Under the pieces are notes generated by a model that saw only the letters and a program-made list of their open reading frames with translations, did not search any database and was not told the origin of the DNA. The position numbers and the translations under genes are program-made. From Cognatiyoonia sediminum (GTDB taxonomy: Bacteria > Pseudomonadota > Alphaproteobacteria > Rhodobacterales > Rhodobacteraceae), in NCBI RefSeq assembly GCF_900129845.1, contig NZ_FQXB01000002.1, forward strand, positions 362,890-426,889: a stretch of 64,000 nt of DNA. Reading direction: 5' to 3'. Shown here piece after piece: positions 8,215-17,486 of this stretch; position 1 is the stretch's first letter, and each line of letters starts with the position of its first letter.

Positions 8215-9495
8215 ATGACCCTCTCTTGGTTCCAAATTTTTCGTCTCGGCTTGGTGCAAATGGCACTCGGAGCGATTGTTGTCCTAACAACATCGACACT
8301 GAACCGGCTTATGGTGGTCGAGCTGGCAATGCCGGCGGTTTTGCCGGGATTGCTGGTTGCTTTGCACTACGGCATTCAAATGACGCGCCCGCAGTGGGGC
8401 TTTGCCTCTGACACCGGCGGGAAGCGGACGCGCTGGATCATTGGCGGAATGGTCGCACTTGCCGTTGGGGCCTTTATGGCCGCCTGCGGGATTCTCGTTC
8501 TGGCCAATAGCTTTGCACTCGGCATGGTGGTTTCGATCATCGCCTATGCTTTGATCGGTCTGGGCGTTGGTGCCTCTGGCACGTCGCTACTGGCCCTGCT
8601 CGCGACCACCACAGTCCCACACCGCCGTGCGGCGGCGGCAACCATAACGTGGTTGATGATGATCTTTGGGATCGCGATGACCGCCGGAATCGTTGGCAGC
8701 TTGCTTGATCCCTACACGCCCGCACTGTTGTTGCGGATCGTTGGTGCGGTCGTATTAAGTGCGATCGTTCTCACCATCGTCGCCGTTTGGCGGATCGAAG
8801 AGAAGTTGATCGCCGTCAGAGAGCCAGACCTGACACCATTTATGGAAGGGCTGAAGGAAGTTTGGCAGGAACGCAAAGCACGCAACTTCACGCTATTCGT
8901 GTTCCTCTCGATGACCGCCTATTTCATGCAAGAATTGATCCTAGAGCCCTATGCCGGCTTGGTCTTCAATTTCACGCCGGGTGAATCGACATCGCTGTCC
9001 GGCGCACAGAACGGTGGCGTGTTCATTGGGATGCTGACTGTCGGCATCATGGCGACTGGGTTCAAGATCGGCGCTCTGCGCAATTGGGTGATTGCCGGAT
9101 GTCTCGGTTCCGCCGCGGCACTTGGCGTGATCGCTCTGATCGGGCCGATGGGACCGGGCGCGCCGCTGATGCCAGCCACCGTCGCCCTTGGCTTTTTCAA
9201 CGGCATGTTCGCTGTCGCCGCCATCGGGTCAATGATGGCCTTGGCAGGCGAAGGTCGCGAACAGCGAGAGGGCACGCGCATGGGCCTCTGGGGCGCGGCG
9301 CAAGCGATTGCGGCAGGCTTCGGCGGACTGATAGGTGCGGCGATGGTCGATCTGTTGCGGATACCGCTGTCTGACGCGCAGGCCTTCGGGTCAGTGTTCA
9401 TCTTTGAAGCCTTATTGTTCATCGCTGCCACATGGATGGCAGCCAAAATCATGGAGCGGCCTGCACAGGCCCCCGTCATGGTTCCGGGAGAATAA
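8215..9495 (+). CDS. BCD/PucC-family MFS protein (photosystem assembly or pigment transport)
   Basis: 426 aa, about 12 transmembrane helices, MFS fold. The opening SWFQIFRLGLVQMALGAIVVLTTSTLNRLMVVEL is characteristic (begins at residue 4) of the PucC/LhaA/Bch2 family found only in phototrophs, where members help light-harvesting complex assembly or carry bacteriochlorophyll. Position between bchG and bchP matches the Rhodobacter orf428/bch2 gene. Starts 1 bp after the bchG stop and ends 2 bp before the bchP ATG, so tightly coupled. Exact transported or chaperoned molecule is not established. Confidence 0.88.
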   Translation: MTLSWFQIFRLGLVQMALGAIVVLTTSTLNRLMVVELAMPAVLPGLLVALHYGIQMTRPQWGFASDTGGKRTRWIIGGMVALAVGAFMAACGILVLANSFALGMVVSIIAYALIGLGVGASGTSLLALLATTTVPHRRAAAATITWLMMIFGIAMTAGIVGSLLDPYTPALLLRIVGAVVLSAIVLTIVAVWRIEEKLIAVREPDLTPFMEGLKEVWQERKARNFTLFVFLSMTAYFMQELILEPYAGLVFNFTPGESTSLSGAQNGGVFIGMLTVGIMATGFKIGALRNWVIAGCLGSAAALGVIALIGPMGPGAPLMPATVALGFFNGMFAVAAIGSMMALAGEGREQREGTRMGLWGAAQAIAAGFGGLIGAAMVDLLRIPLSDAQAFGSVFIFEALLFIAATWMAAKIMERPAQAPVMVPGE

Positions 9496-9497
9496 CT

Positions 9498-10679
9498 ATG
9501 ATCTATGATGTTGTTGTTGTGGGCGGTGGCCCGTCAGGCACAACCGCGGCTGAAGACCTCGCTCGGTCTGGCCACACGGTTGCGATGATTGACCGCGCCG
9601 GTCGGATCAAGCCTTGCGGCGGCGCGGTGCCTCCGCGGCTCATCCAAGATTTCTTCATTCCAGACGACCAGATCGTCGCCAAGATCAGCACCGCAAGGAT
9701 GATCTCCCCCACTCAGCGCAGCGTCGATATCCCGATTGAGAATGGCTACGTCGGCATGGTGGATCGCGAACATTTCGACGAATTTCTGCGGGTCCGGGCT
9801 AAGGAAGCCGGTGCCCATCGCTATACGGGGACGTTCCAGCGGATCGAGCGGGATACCGACGGCACCCATGTGGTGTTCCGTGACAAGATCAGTGGCAACG
9901 AACAACGGCTGAGCTGTAAGCTCATCATCGGAGCGGATGGTGCGCGGTCGAATGTAGCCAAGGCAGAGGTGCCGGGCGGAGATAAAATTCCTTACGTGAT
10001 CGCCTACCATGAGATCATCGAAGCGCCGGGGCCAACGGGCACCTATGATCCCAAACGATGCGATGTGATCTACGACGGAGAGATCAGCCCCGATTTCTAT
10101 GGCTGGGTTTTCCCGCATGGTAAATCTGCCAGCGTAGGCATGGGTACGGGCGTGGATGGCGTGGACCTGAAAGAAGCAACCGCAGCTTTGCGGGACGCCT
10201 CAGGCTTGGCCGATTGCCCGACCATTCGAAAAGAAGGCGCGCCTATCCCGCTGAAACCACTGGATCGTTGGGACAATGGGAAAGACGTTGTTTTGGCGGG
10301 CGACGCGGCTGGCGTTGTCGCACCTTCATCGGGTGAAGGCATCTATTATGCCATGGTTGGCGGGCGCGTTGCGGCGACGGCTGCGGCGGCAACACTGGCC
10401 TCAGGCCGGGTTCAGGATTTGATGTTGGCCCGCAAGATGTTCATGAAAGAGCACAAGCAGGTGTTCCGTGTGCTTGGTGCGATGCAGAACGCCTATTACC
10501 GCTCCGATGAACGGCGGGAACGTTTTGTATCGCTTTGCCATGACATAGACGTTCAAAAGCTAACGTTTGAAGCCTATATGAACAAAAAATTGGTGAAGGC
10601 ACGTCCTATGGCGCACATTAAAATCGGCATAAAGAACCTTGCCCACCTAACGCGGTTGGTATCACCGATGCGCACATGA
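9498..10679 (+). CDS. bchP: Geranylgeranyl diphosphate/bacteriochlorophyll reductase BchP
   Basis: FAD-dependent reductase that saturates three double bonds of the geranylgeranyl tail to give phytylated bacteriochlorophyll a. 393 aa from ATG 9498, preceded by gggag; a longer in-frame start at 9432 would overlap the MFS gene and precede the FAD motif unnaturally. Seen: the nucleotide-binding GGGPSG at residues 9-14 and the second FAD motif VVLAGDAAGVVAPSSGEGI near residue 263. Overlaps idi by 4 bp (ATGA). Confidence 0.95.
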   Translation: MIYDVVVVGGGPSGTTAAEDLARSGHTVAMIDRAGRIKPCGGAVPPRLIQDFFIPDDQIVAKISTARMISPTQRSVDIPIENGYVGMVDREHFDEFLRVRAKEAGAHRYTGTFQRIERDTDGTHVVFRDKISGNEQRLSCKLIIGADGARSNVAKAEVPGGDKIPYVIAYHEIIEAPGPTGTYDPKRCDVIYDGEISPDFYGWVFPHGKSASVGMGTGVDGVDLKEATAALRDASGLADCPTIRKEGAPIPLKPLDRWDNGKDVVLAGDAAGVVAPSSGEGIYYAMVGGRVAATAAAATLASGRVQDLMLARKMFMKEHKQVFRVLGAMQNAYYRSDERRERFVSLCHDIDVQKLTFEAYMNKKLVKARPMAHIKIGIKNLAHLTRLVSPMRT

Positions 10680-11212
10680 CGAAGACCGTGATCCCCGCCT
10701 GGGTCGATGGTGTCCTGACTCCTGTTGAGAAACTTCTGGTTCATCAGAAGGGGTTAAAGCACAAGGCGATCAGCGTGTTTGTGATGAACAAAGGGCGCGT
10801 GCTTCTGCAGCAACGAGCGATGTGCAAGTATCATACGCCGGGCTTGTGGGCTAACACCTGCTGCACCCATCCAAATTGGAACGAAGACCCCTCCGACTGC
10901 GCTGTGCGTCGCTTGGACGATGAACTTGGGATTAAGGGGCTCTACCCCAGCCATCGCGGACAGGTCGAATACCGCGCCGATGTCGGAAATGGGTTGATCG
11001 AGCACGAGGTTGCGGAAATTTACCTCGCCAATGCGCCAGATGATCTGGCAATCAATCCCAACCCTGATGAGGTTATGGCAACGCGCTGGGTGGACTACTA
11101 CGACCTAACGGCAGAGGTGAAACGCAAGCCAGAGCTGTTTACCCCATGGCTGCAAATCTATCTCGCTGAGCATGCCGATTCAATTTTTGGGCACGCGATG
11201 CAGGCGGGTTAA
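10676..11212 (+). CDS. idi: Isopentenyl-diphosphate delta-isomerase, type I
   Basis: Interconverts IPP and DMAPP, the building blocks for the pigment tail and carotenoids. 178 aa, Nudix fold. Seen: TCCTHP with the catalytic Cys near residue 62-63, the Nudix-like stretch AVRRLDDELGI near 76-86 and the catalytic EHEVAEIYL glutamate near 112. Last gene of the bchG operon; its stop overlaps by 4 bp the stop of the convergent DMP19-like gene, so no separate terminator exists between them. Confidence 0.95.
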   Translation: MTKTVIPAWVDGVLTPVEKLLVHQKGLKHKAISVFVMNKGRVLLQQRAMCKYHTPGLWANTCCTHPNWNEDPSDCAVRRLDDELGIKGLYPSHRGQVEYRADVGNGLIEHEVAEIYLANAPDDLAINPNPDEVMATRWVDYYDLTAEVKRKPELFTPWLQIYLAEHADSIFGHAMQAG

Positions 11213-12495
11213 GCGGCCTGCAAACCCTCGATAAACTCTGAGATTTCAACCGCAGACACTTGCACCAAAAGGTCATGCGAAGGCTCTGTCAAAAGCCGCG
11301 CACCGCTTTCCTCGACAATAGCGGAATATGCGACTGAGCCTTGGTTGCAGACAACATAGATAGAGGCGCCCAATTGGTCTTCGAGGCTCTGACCTGTGCT
11401 ACGGACGGACACATAATCAGCCTCGGTATCTTCTGGCAGCTTTGCGAGGAGCATCTCAATCGCAATCGGTGCATTCAGCTTTGCGCAGACAGCTTTCGTC
11501 GCGTCAATTTCCGCGTGGGTCACGGAGTTCACAACATTGCCAACCTCAACTGGAACAAACGACGTGATGTGATCAAGGCTTGTGTCCTTCAAGCTCACTG
11601 GAAGAGTCTCGCCGTTCGGATCGACATACTCACGCAGCTCAACCCCTGTTTCGGTTGAAAGGCCAAATCGCTTGCCTTCAGTCGTTTGCACAAACCACGT
11701 CATCGTGTTTTGGCCATCCACGTTCCGGTTTGAGCCGGTTCCGACTTGCAACAAGGGTTCGATCTTTGCGGCTTTCGCCCCTGCCATGCCCAAACCAAGA
11801 AACAAAGGGTTGCTCAATTGGTTCACCAGTTTTGCGATATGAGTCTTTGATTGGCGGGTCCGCAGGTTCGGGTTGAGCGTTTTGATCCCCTGAAGAACGC
11901 GTGGCATCATGCGATCGTCAACGGCTTGCAATACTTCAAGGTTCGCAATCCATTCGGCCATGATTGGGCGAAGCGGATGTGCCTTCTCAAGCTCATAGAA
12001 CGGGTTATCCAGGGCGGCGAGTTCCGGCGCGATGCCACCTTCCGCTCCCGTTTGTGCGTCTGCGTCCTCTGGGTTCTCTGCAACCCATTTTGACATCTTC
12101 TCAGCCAGGGCGAGGTGATCAAAAGCTTTCATCGCCTTCAAGCCGTCAATCACATCAGCCAGCGTGTAGGCTAGGTTGGCCCCCGAATTGCCAACAAACT
12201 GCGCGTGTCCGCCGTTTTTGACCTGCGCGAGGTAATAATCAACGTGGTAAGCTTGGATCGCTTCAGCAGAAATTTCGAACCGATTGAACTGCGCCTGTTG
12301 GGTCAGGAAGTTCACATAGTTTACCATCGCGTCCACAAGCGGATTAGGATCATCCGGAAAAGCATCCATTGCGGACTCTGGAACAACAATAAGGTCCAGA
12401 TGCTGCTGATACTTCGGTTGTGCCGCAATTGGCTTTGGCGATTCTGACTTCGACTCAAACGCCGTTTTCGCCTTATTCAAAAGAGCTTTAAGCAT
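11209..12495 (-). CDS. DMP19/DUF4375-like protein inside the photosynthesis cluster
   Basis: 428 aa from ATG 12495. An N-terminal region rich in Lys/Ser is followed by a helical domain with the pattern YHVDYYLAQVKNGGHAQFVGN, which I recognise as the DMP19 (DUF4375) family; the only studied member is a neisserial DNA-mimic protein. The C-terminal ~200 residues are a mixed alpha/beta region with no motif I recognise. It lies downstream of dxs on the same strand (94 bp gap) and has no known role in photosynthesis. Assignment of the family is from memory of the motif. Confidence 0.55.
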   Translation of the reverse strand: MLKALLNKAKTAFESKSESPKPIAAQPKYQQHLDLIVVPESAMDAFPDDPNPLVDAMVNYVNFLTQQAQFNRFEISAEAIQAYHVDYYLAQVKNGGHAQFVGNSGANLAYTLADVIDGLKAMKAFDHLALAEKMSKWVAENPEDADAQTGAEGGIAPELAALDNPFYELEKAHPLRPIMAEWIANLEVLQAVDDRMMPRVLQGIKTLNPNLRTRQSKTHIAKLVNQLSNPLFLGLGMAGAKAAKIEPLLQVGTGSNRNVDGQNTMTWFVQTTEGKRFGLSTETGVELREYVDPNGETLPVSLKDTSLDHITSFVPVEVGNVVNSVTHAEIDATKAVCAKLNAPIAIEMLLAKLPEDTEADYVSVRSTGQSLEDQLGASIYVVCNQGSVAYSAIVEESGARLLTEPSHDLLVQVSAVEISEFIEGLQAA

Positions 12496-12589
12496 AATAT
12501 CGATGCTCCCATCCACGCTAATGGATCGAATATGCTTAATTTTATGGGTGTCTTTGTGACACCGATTGGGCAACTTTTGGAAACGATCG

Positions 12590-14506
12590 TCAGCCGATTT
12601 GAAGCGTTTCGTCGGTCACTTTCCGCCCAAGCGCCTCTGCCGCCATCGCGGCAATGTCCACAGCAGTCATGCCAGCATCCATATACATCGCATCCGGCGA
12701 GGCTTGATCGATAAAGCGGTCCGGTAAGGTCATCGTCCTCACCTGACAGGAGCCATCTAACAATCTGGCGTTGGCGAGCTCATGCAGAACCATCGCACCA
12801 AAACCGCCACGAGATCCTTGTTCGACAGTCACCAGCGCTTTGTGAGATTTGACCAGCTGCCGCAGCATATTGGTATCCAGTGGCTTGGCGAAACGTGCAT
12901 CTGCAAGGGTTGGATTGAGACCTTGTTGCTTAAGCAGCTCCACCGCTTTCCGACATTCGCCAAGGTGACCGCCAAACGAAAGGACCGCGACGTCTTCGCC
13001 GTCTTCCACGATCCGACCTTTGCCGATCTCTAGGATCTCGCCGCGCTCCGGCATCAAAACACCCTCGCCCTCACCACGTGGATAGCGGAAGGCGGACGGG
13101 CCCTCGTCGTAAGCGGCGGAGGTGCGCACCATATGCATCAGTTCAGCTTCATCCCCGGCAGCCATCACAACCATATTGGGCAACGCCGCAAGATAACCGA
13201 TGTCGAAGGCACCAGCATGGGTAGCGCCATCGGCACCCACAAGACCGGCACGGTCGATCGCAAACCGCACGGGCAGGTTTTGCAACGCAACATCATGGAC
13301 AATCTGATCGTATCCGCGCTGCAAAAACGTCGAATAGATCGCGCAGAACGGTTTCAGCCCGCTGGCTGCCATACCGGCCGCAAAGGTCACACCGTGTTGT
13401 TCAGCGATGCCAACGTCAAAGACGCGGTTGCGGTAACGGTCGGCCATGATGTTAACGCCGGTGCCAGATGGCATTGCGGCGGTAACGGCGACAATGCTTG
13501 GATCGTCTTCCGCCTCTTTGAGTAGAGCCTCTCCAAACACCTTTGTATAACTTGGCGCATTGGGGCGGGATTTGTTTTGCGTGCCGCTGGCGACATCAAA
13601 CTTGCTGACACCGTGGTATTTGTCAGCCGAGTTTTCAGCCGGCGCATAGCCTTTGCCCTTTACGGTGCAGACATGGATCAGCACAGGGCCAACAGCACGG
13701 GTCCGCACAGCGCGCAGAACAGGCAAAAGCTGAGACATGTCGTGCCCATCAATTGGACCGACGTAACTAAAGCCAAGTTCTTCGAATAATGTGCCGGAGC
13801 CGCCTTGGGTGGCCCCTGTCACCAGCTGACGCGCCCGACGCGCGTGGTCACGGAGCGGTCCGGGCAGTGCGGCCTCGAACCCTTCGGCCATTTTCTGCAT
13901 TTCCCCAAACGGTGACGCGTAAAGGCCAGAGAGGTATTTCGACATCGCGCCAACAGGCGGCGCGATCGACATTTCATTGTCGTTGAGAATAACAAACAGG
14001 CGGCGCCCCTCGGCCCCAGCATTGTTCATGGCTTCATAGGCCATGCCCGCGCTGATCGACCCGTCGCCGATCACAGCAATCGCATCGCCTGTCGGTTGTC
14101 CCATATCGCGCCCAACAGTGAACCCGAGGGCGGCGCTGATAGACGTGCTCGAATGCGCGGCACCGAACGGGTCGTACTCAGACTCGCTGCGTTTCGTGAA
14201 GCCCGACAAGCCGCGTTCTTGCCGTAGCGTGTTGATGCGGTCGCGGCGGCCGGTCAAAATCTTATGAGGGTAGCACTGGTGGCCAACATCCCAGATCAGT
14301 TTATCCCGCGGCGTGTCAAAAACCGCGTGGATCGCAACCGATAGCTCGACCACCCCAAGCGATGATCCCAGATGCCCGCCGGTTTGCGACACCGCTTGGA
14401 TCACCTCTTGCCGTAGTTCGTCAGAGAGGGCGGCGAGGTCTCGATCCGCGAACCCCTTTAGGTCAGCAGGTCCGTTGATGCGGTCTAGGAATGGTGTGTT
14501 GGTCAT
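12590..14506 (-). CDS. dxs: 1-Deoxy-D-xylulose-5-phosphate synthase (cluster copy)
   Basis: Thiamine-diphosphate enzyme condensing pyruvate and glyceraldehyde-3-phosphate, first step of the MEP isoprenoid pathway. 638 aa, full length. Seen: [13 protein letters not shown] near 43-55, the TPP-binding [18 protein letters not shown] near 150, and transketolase-type [18 protein letters not shown] in the second half. Follows pufX in the same direction as in Rhodobacter, here behind a hairpin-rich leader with a probable terminator. A second dxs lies at 41-43 kb. Confidence 0.96.
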   Translation of the reverse strand: MTNTPFLDRINGPADLKGFADRDLAALSDELRQEVIQAVSQTGGHLGSSLGVVELSVAIHAVFDTPRDKLIWDVGHQCYPHKILTGRRDRINTLRQERGLSGFTKRSESEYDPFGAAHSSTSISAALGFTVGRDMGQPTGDAIAVIGDGSISAGMAYEAMNNAGAEGRRLFVILNDNEMSIAPPVGAMSKYLSGLYASPFGEMQKMAEGFEAALPGPLRDHARRARQLVTGATQGGSGTLFEELGFSYVGPIDGHDMSQLLPVLRAVRTRAVGPVLIHVCTVKGKGYAPAENSADKYHGVSKFDVASGTQNKSRPNAPSYTKVFGEALLKEAEDDPSIVAVTAAMPSGTGVNIMADRYRNRVFDVGIAEQHGVTFAAGMAASGLKPFCAIYSTFLQRGYDQIVHDVALQNLPVRFAIDRAGLVGADGATHAGAFDIGYLAALPNMVVMAAGDEAELMHMVRTSAAYDEGPSAFRYPRGEGEGVLMPERGEILEIGKGRIVEDGEDVAVLSFGGHLGECRKAVELLKQQGLNPTLADARFAKPLDTNMLRQLVKSHKALVTVEQGSRGGFGAMVLHELANARLLDGSCQVRTMTLPDRFIDQASPDAMYMDAGMTAVDIAAMAAEALGRKVTDETLQIG

Positions 14507-14518
14507 GGCTTACCCCCG

Positions 14519-14567
14519 AAAAAAGATGACGTCGCAGTACAGACCCTTGTGAGGGCTGCCTGCGACG
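14519..14567 (-). terminator. Probable rho-independent terminator/attenuator before dxs
   Basis: On the minus strand an 8-bp stem (cgtcgcag pairing with ctgcgacg, 14530-14537 with 14560-14567) encloses a small ccct/aggg inner hairpin (14544-14555) and is followed by a run of six T at 14524-14519, right before the dxs ribosome site. It would end puf transcripts while allowing some readthrough into dxs. Confidence 0.6.
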
Positions 14568-14571
14568 CCAG

Positions 14572-14690
14572 TTCCTGTAGCCAACAGGAAGGGAACTAGA
14601 AGGGTCATGTGGACCCCTCTGGTACCGGACCTACCAGGGAGGGCGGCCCGATGGCGGAAGGCCGGGCAGGCGTCGCGATGCGTGCCCGGC
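14572..14690 (-). repeat. Array of hairpins in the pufX-dxs intergenic region
   Basis: Three further stem-loops lie between pufX and the terminator: ttcctgt/acaggaa (14572-14590), ctggta/taccag (about 14619-14637) and gccgggca/tgcccggc (14661-14690, 8 bp stem). In Rhodobacter, stem-loops at the 3' end of puf protect the mRNA from 3'-5' decay; the same role is inferred here. Confidence 0.55.
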
Positions 14691-14699
14691 CCAATCTCG

Positions 14700-14933
14700 T
14701 CACCCGATGTTGATCGGGGTTTCCAGCAACTCCAACGACGATCTGTTGATCGGGTCAGGGGTGTTGCGGCTATCCTCGGGAAGGGCGCGGCCAATGCCTG
14801 CGATCACTGCGATCACCAGCCAGATGGCTAGGACCAAGACCGCCGCGTAACCTGCGCCTTTCAGCATCAAGAGCGTGATGTCAGCTGACAGTCGTGTGCG
14901 CCCTTCGAGGTTGAGGATGTTGTCGTCTTCCAT
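14700..14933 (-). CDS. pufX: Reaction-centre/LH1 core protein PufX
   Basis: 77 aa, single transmembrane helix (about residues 22-48) with a polar acidic N-terminus and the ML-KGAGYAAV segment that matches the Gly/Ala-rich helix of Rhodobacter PufX (MKGAGWAGG). PufX opens the LH1 ring so that ubiquinol can leave the reaction centre. It starts 13 bp after the pufM stop. Sequence is poorly conserved in this family, so the call relies on position, length and this motif. Presence of pufX and absence of pufC narrows the organism to a subset of Rhodobacteraceae. Confidence 0.9.
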   Translation of the reverse strand: MEDDNILNLEGRTRLSADITLLMLKGAGYAAVLVLAIWLVIAVIAGIGRALPEDSRNTPDPINRSSLELLETPINIG

Positions 14934-14945
14934 AGTTCAATCTCC

Positions 14946-15860
14946 TCAGTTGAGCGGCGCGAAGCCGTGCTGTTGCGCCCAGACGTACCAGTTGTCGACG
15001 ACCGTGCCGGACAGAAGGATGCCAATACCGCCGGTGAGCGTTGTCAGCACTGCGAACCACCACGCCCAGCGATGTATGCCTTCCATTGTGGCGTTGAAGC
15101 CCATGGTCCAGCGCCAGAAAAGTGCCGCGCGTTCAGAGGCCGTCCCGCGGTCAACGATCTGTTCAATCTCACGCTCACCACCGAAGCGGCTGACAGCGAG
15201 GATTGTCGCACCGTGCATCGCAAAGAGGAGAGCAGAGCCATAAAGGAACGCAATGCTCAATGCGTGGAACGGATTGTAGAACAGGTTGCCATGCGTGATG
15301 GAGAACAGGTTCGTCCAATCAAGGTGCGAGAAGACGCCATAGGGCACAGCTTCGGACCAAGATCCCATCAGGATCGGACGGATCAGACCCAGTACAAGGA
15401 ACAGCCAGATCGCAGAGGCGAAAGCCCAAGAAACGTGCTTGCCCATGCCGAGTTCTTCTGCCCGCAGATATGTGCGGATCCACCAGCTGCAAACGCTGAC
15501 CAGCAAGAAGAAGCTAGAGATCAGCCACCAACCGCCTTCTTCAAGCGGGGCCATCCCGAGGCCGTACTCTGGTGCAGGCGGCTCAAGTGAGAACCAGAAG
15601 AGGTCACGAAGGAAAACGCCAGGGGACCAGCCCGCTTGGATCCAGAAGTTGATCCCGACGATGAAGAACCACATCAAGCCAGTTGCCAGTGACACGACAC
15701 CGAAGGTTCCCAGATGAACCGGTCCGAGCTGCGCGTTGCCAAACCAACCGAAGAGCTTGGAGAAGCTGGCGGACTTCGTGCGGAACTCCGCCTCATTCAC
15801 ACCCATCTCGGCAGGACCTTGGACCTGAACCTGGGTGAAGATGTTTTGATATTCAGCCAT
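14946..15860 (-). CDS. pufM: Photosynthetic reaction centre subunit M
   Basis: Inner-membrane subunit with five transmembrane helices that binds bacteriochlorophyll, bacteriopheophytin, QA and the non-haem iron. 304 aa. Seen: [26 protein letters not shown], which begins near residue 179 and includes the special-pair His; AMHGATILA with an iron ligand; and [11 protein letters not shown] near 264. Starts 14 bp after the pufL stop. Middle of the puf operon, preceding pufX. Confidence 0.98.
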   Translation of the reverse strand: MAEYQNIFTQVQVQGPAEMGVNEAEFRTKSASFSKLFGWFGNAQLGPVHLGTFGVVSLATGLMWFFIVGINFWIQAGWSPGVFLRDLFWFSLEPPAPEYGLGMAPLEEGGWWLISSFFLLVSVCSWWIRTYLRAEELGMGKHVSWAFASAIWLFLVLGLIRPILMGSWSEAVPYGVFSHLDWTNLFSITHGNLFYNPFHALSIAFLYGSALLFAMHGATILAVSRFGGEREIEQIVDRGTASERAALFWRWTMGFNATMEGIHRWAWWFAVLTTLTGGIGILLSGTVVDNWYVWAQQHGFAPLN

Positions 15861-15874
15861 TGTTCATATCCTCC

Positions 15875-16705
15875 TTATAGATCCACCCACCAGGGCAGCT
15901 CATAGTACCAATCCCACCAGACGATCCATTCGTCGAACCAGATGGTGCCAGAGATCACGATACAAATCGCAGACCACAAAACGGCATTCAGGGCGAGGAA
16001 CAGACCAAGGCGGTGGATGCCAAGTGGCCCGATCGAATAGCCGATGAGATCGCGGAAATAGGTGTCTTCGTGATCAGGGGACGCGATGGTTTTACCTTTG
16101 CCCGGGTTCACTGCCGATAGAACGAGCGAACCGTGCAGAGCGAGGGCAAGACACGTCGTAAAGAAGAACGTAATCGCAACCATATGCGCCGGGTTATAGT
16201 GGAAGTTGCCGTAGGCGTAGCCCACATTATTGACCCAATCGAGGTGGCTAAAGATGCCATAGGGGAAGGCGTGCCCCCATGCGCCCAAAAGCACCGGACG
16301 GATCACAACAAGTGTGACATAGGCAAGGATTGCAATCGAAAACGCGAAGGGCACATGATAGCCCATCCCGAGTTTTCGACATATCTCAACCTCTCTCAAG
16401 GCCCAACTCACGAATGCACCGATTGCGCATAATGTGATGATCTGCCAAAGCCCGCCATCCATAAGCGGCGCAATGCCCAAACCATATTCAAGCGGCGGTG
16501 GGTCAATAGAGATCAACCACGGGTTCCAGGTTGGTCCCTGGCTCGCACCGTAGAAGATCAGAATTGTCCCTAGGACGGCGAAAAAGAACGTCGTGACCCC
16601 GAAGAAGCCAACGTAAAATGGCCCCACCCAGAAGTCGAACAGATCACCGCCGACCAGCGTCCCGCCTCGGACGCGGTATTTTCTTTCGAAGCTGAGCTGT
16701 GCCAT
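15875..16705 (-). CDS. pufL: Photosynthetic reaction centre subunit L
   Basis: 276 aa, five transmembrane helices. Partner of PufM; binds half of the special pair and QB. Seen: [23 protein letters not shown] (starts near residue 151) with pigment-binding His residues, ALHGSLVLS with the iron/QB His, and [11 protein letters not shown] near 228. Separated from pufA by about 107 bp containing a strong hairpin that is known in relatives to stabilise the upstream pufBA message. Confidence 0.98.
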   Translation of the reverse strand: MAQLSFERKYRVRGGTLVGGDLFDFWVGPFYVGFFGVTTFFFAVLGTILIFYGASQGPTWNPWLISIDPPPLEYGLGIAPLMDGGLWQIITLCAIGAFVSWALREVEICRKLGMGYHVPFAFSIAILAYVTLVVIRPVLLGAWGHAFPYGIFSHLDWVNNVGYAYGNFHYNPAHMVAITFFFTTCLALALHGSLVLSAVNPGKGKTIASPDHEDTYFRDLIGYSIGPLGIHRLGLFLALNAVLWSAICIVISGTIWFDEWIVWWDWYYELPWWVDL

Positions 16706-16760
16706 CTTCCTACTCCATTCAATGACAAGTCAGGCGACCTGCCGTTAATAGTCTTTGGTG

Positions 16761-16789
16761 TGCTGCGGGCGAGCGGCCCGCCCGCAGCA
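16761..16789 (-). repeat. pufA-pufL intercistronic hairpin
   Basis: An 11-bp perfect stem (tgctgcgggcg with cgcccgcagca) and 7-nt loop. It sits 24 bp past the pufA stop, where Rhodobacter has the hairpin that blocks 3'-5' exonucleases and makes LH1 (pufBA) mRNA more abundant than reaction-centre mRNA. No T-run follows, so it is a stabiliser rather than a terminator. Confidence 0.8.
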
Positions 16790-16812
16790 AAGTCTTAGAA
16801 AGCAACCAGTGG

Positions 16813-16968
16813 TCAGCTTGCGCTAAACGCGAGCGTGAACCAGTTGGTGCTGTCGTTGCTTAGCAGGACGAGGTGAATCATCGCTGCCAGCAGGAACAGG
16901 AAAACGCCCTGCGCCACGAAAACGCGGCGTGGGTCGAAGACCAGCCAGATCTTGTAGAACTGAGCCAT
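16813..16968 (-). CDS. pufA: LH1 antenna alpha polypeptide
   Basis: 51 aa, too short for the usual ORF cut-off; found by translating behind pufB. It starts [17 protein letters not shown], the classical LH1-alpha N-terminus, followed by one transmembrane helix with [10 protein letters not shown], in which His32 ligates bacteriochlorophyll. The C-terminal tail is short. Ribosome site aggag lies just upstream. Starts 15 bp after the pufB stop. Confidence 0.95.
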   Translation of the reverse strand: MAQFYKIWLVFDPRRVFVAQGVFLFLLAAMIHLVLLSNDSTNWFTLAFSAS

Positions 16969-16983
16969 GTGCGATCTCCTTCC

Positions 16984-17139
16984 TTACCAGCCGAACCAAG
17001 GCAGTTTGATGTACGTGAGTACGTGAGCGACAACTGCGATCATTACGAAGACCCACAGTCCGCTCATGTAAACAGCGTGCAGTTCCTGCGCCTGTTCATC
17101 GGACAAACCTGTGAAAGACAGGTCGGAATTATCAGCCAT
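16984..17139 (-). CDS. pufB: LH1 antenna beta polypeptide
   Basis: 51 aa. Begins [20 protein letters not shown], the LH1-beta N-terminus, then H21 and one transmembrane helix with [14 protein letters not shown], where His39 is the bacteriochlorophyll ligand. First structural gene after pufQ; pairs with PufA to form the antenna ring around the reaction centre. Confidence 0.95.
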   Translation of the reverse strand: MADNSDLSFTGLSDEQAQELHAVYMSGLWVFVMIAVVAHVLTYIKLPWFGW

Positions 17140-17195
17140 GTTTTGTCTCCAAAATTATGAACTGACGCCGCGCACCCCCCGCGGCCGGGTTACGA

Positions 17196-17243
17196 CAGGG
17201 GCTCATCCCCTGCCCTAATCCGTCACCCCGGGGGGGAGTGACG
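17196..17243 (-). repeat. Two stem-loops in the pufQ-pufB leader
   Basis: cagggg-ctcat-cccctg (17196-17212) and a GC-rich dyad cgtcac...gtgacg with a C/G core (17221-17243) lie between pufQ and pufB. In relatives this leader is the site of puf mRNA processing, leaving a protected pufBA 5' end; same role inferred. Confidence 0.5.
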
Positions 17244-17261
17244 AATGCTTTGGCCAACACA

Positions 17262-17486
17262 TCATCCATGGAAAATGTGCGGCGTTATGATACGGGCCTG
17301 TGACCAGGCCTTTGCGATTGGTCCCTTTTCAGGAAGCGACATCTGGCGCGCGGCGCTTAGGCCCCAAGTGAGGATCGCCAGCGGCAAAGTCGCGAGGAAG
17401 ATGATCCCGAAATACGCGTAGTATTCCCGCTTTGGCGGTGCCGCGCGTTCGCGCGCGATCGGCGTGTCCGTCGTAAAATCAGTCAT
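17262..17486 (-). CDS. pufQ: PufQ, bacteriochlorophyll-related regulatory/carrier protein
   Basis: 74 aa, one transmembrane helix (about residues 24-46: [23 protein letters not shown]) with a basic N-terminus. PufQ is needed for normal bacteriochlorophyll production in Rhodobacter and has been proposed to bind pigment intermediates or ferrochelatase. Overlaps the bchZ stop by 4 bp (ATGA), linking the bchCXYZ and puf operons in one transcript. Confidence 0.88.
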   Translation of the reverse strand: MTDFTTDTPIARERAAPPKREYYAYFGIIFLATLPLAILTWGLSAARQMSLPEKGPIAKAWSQARIITPHIFHG

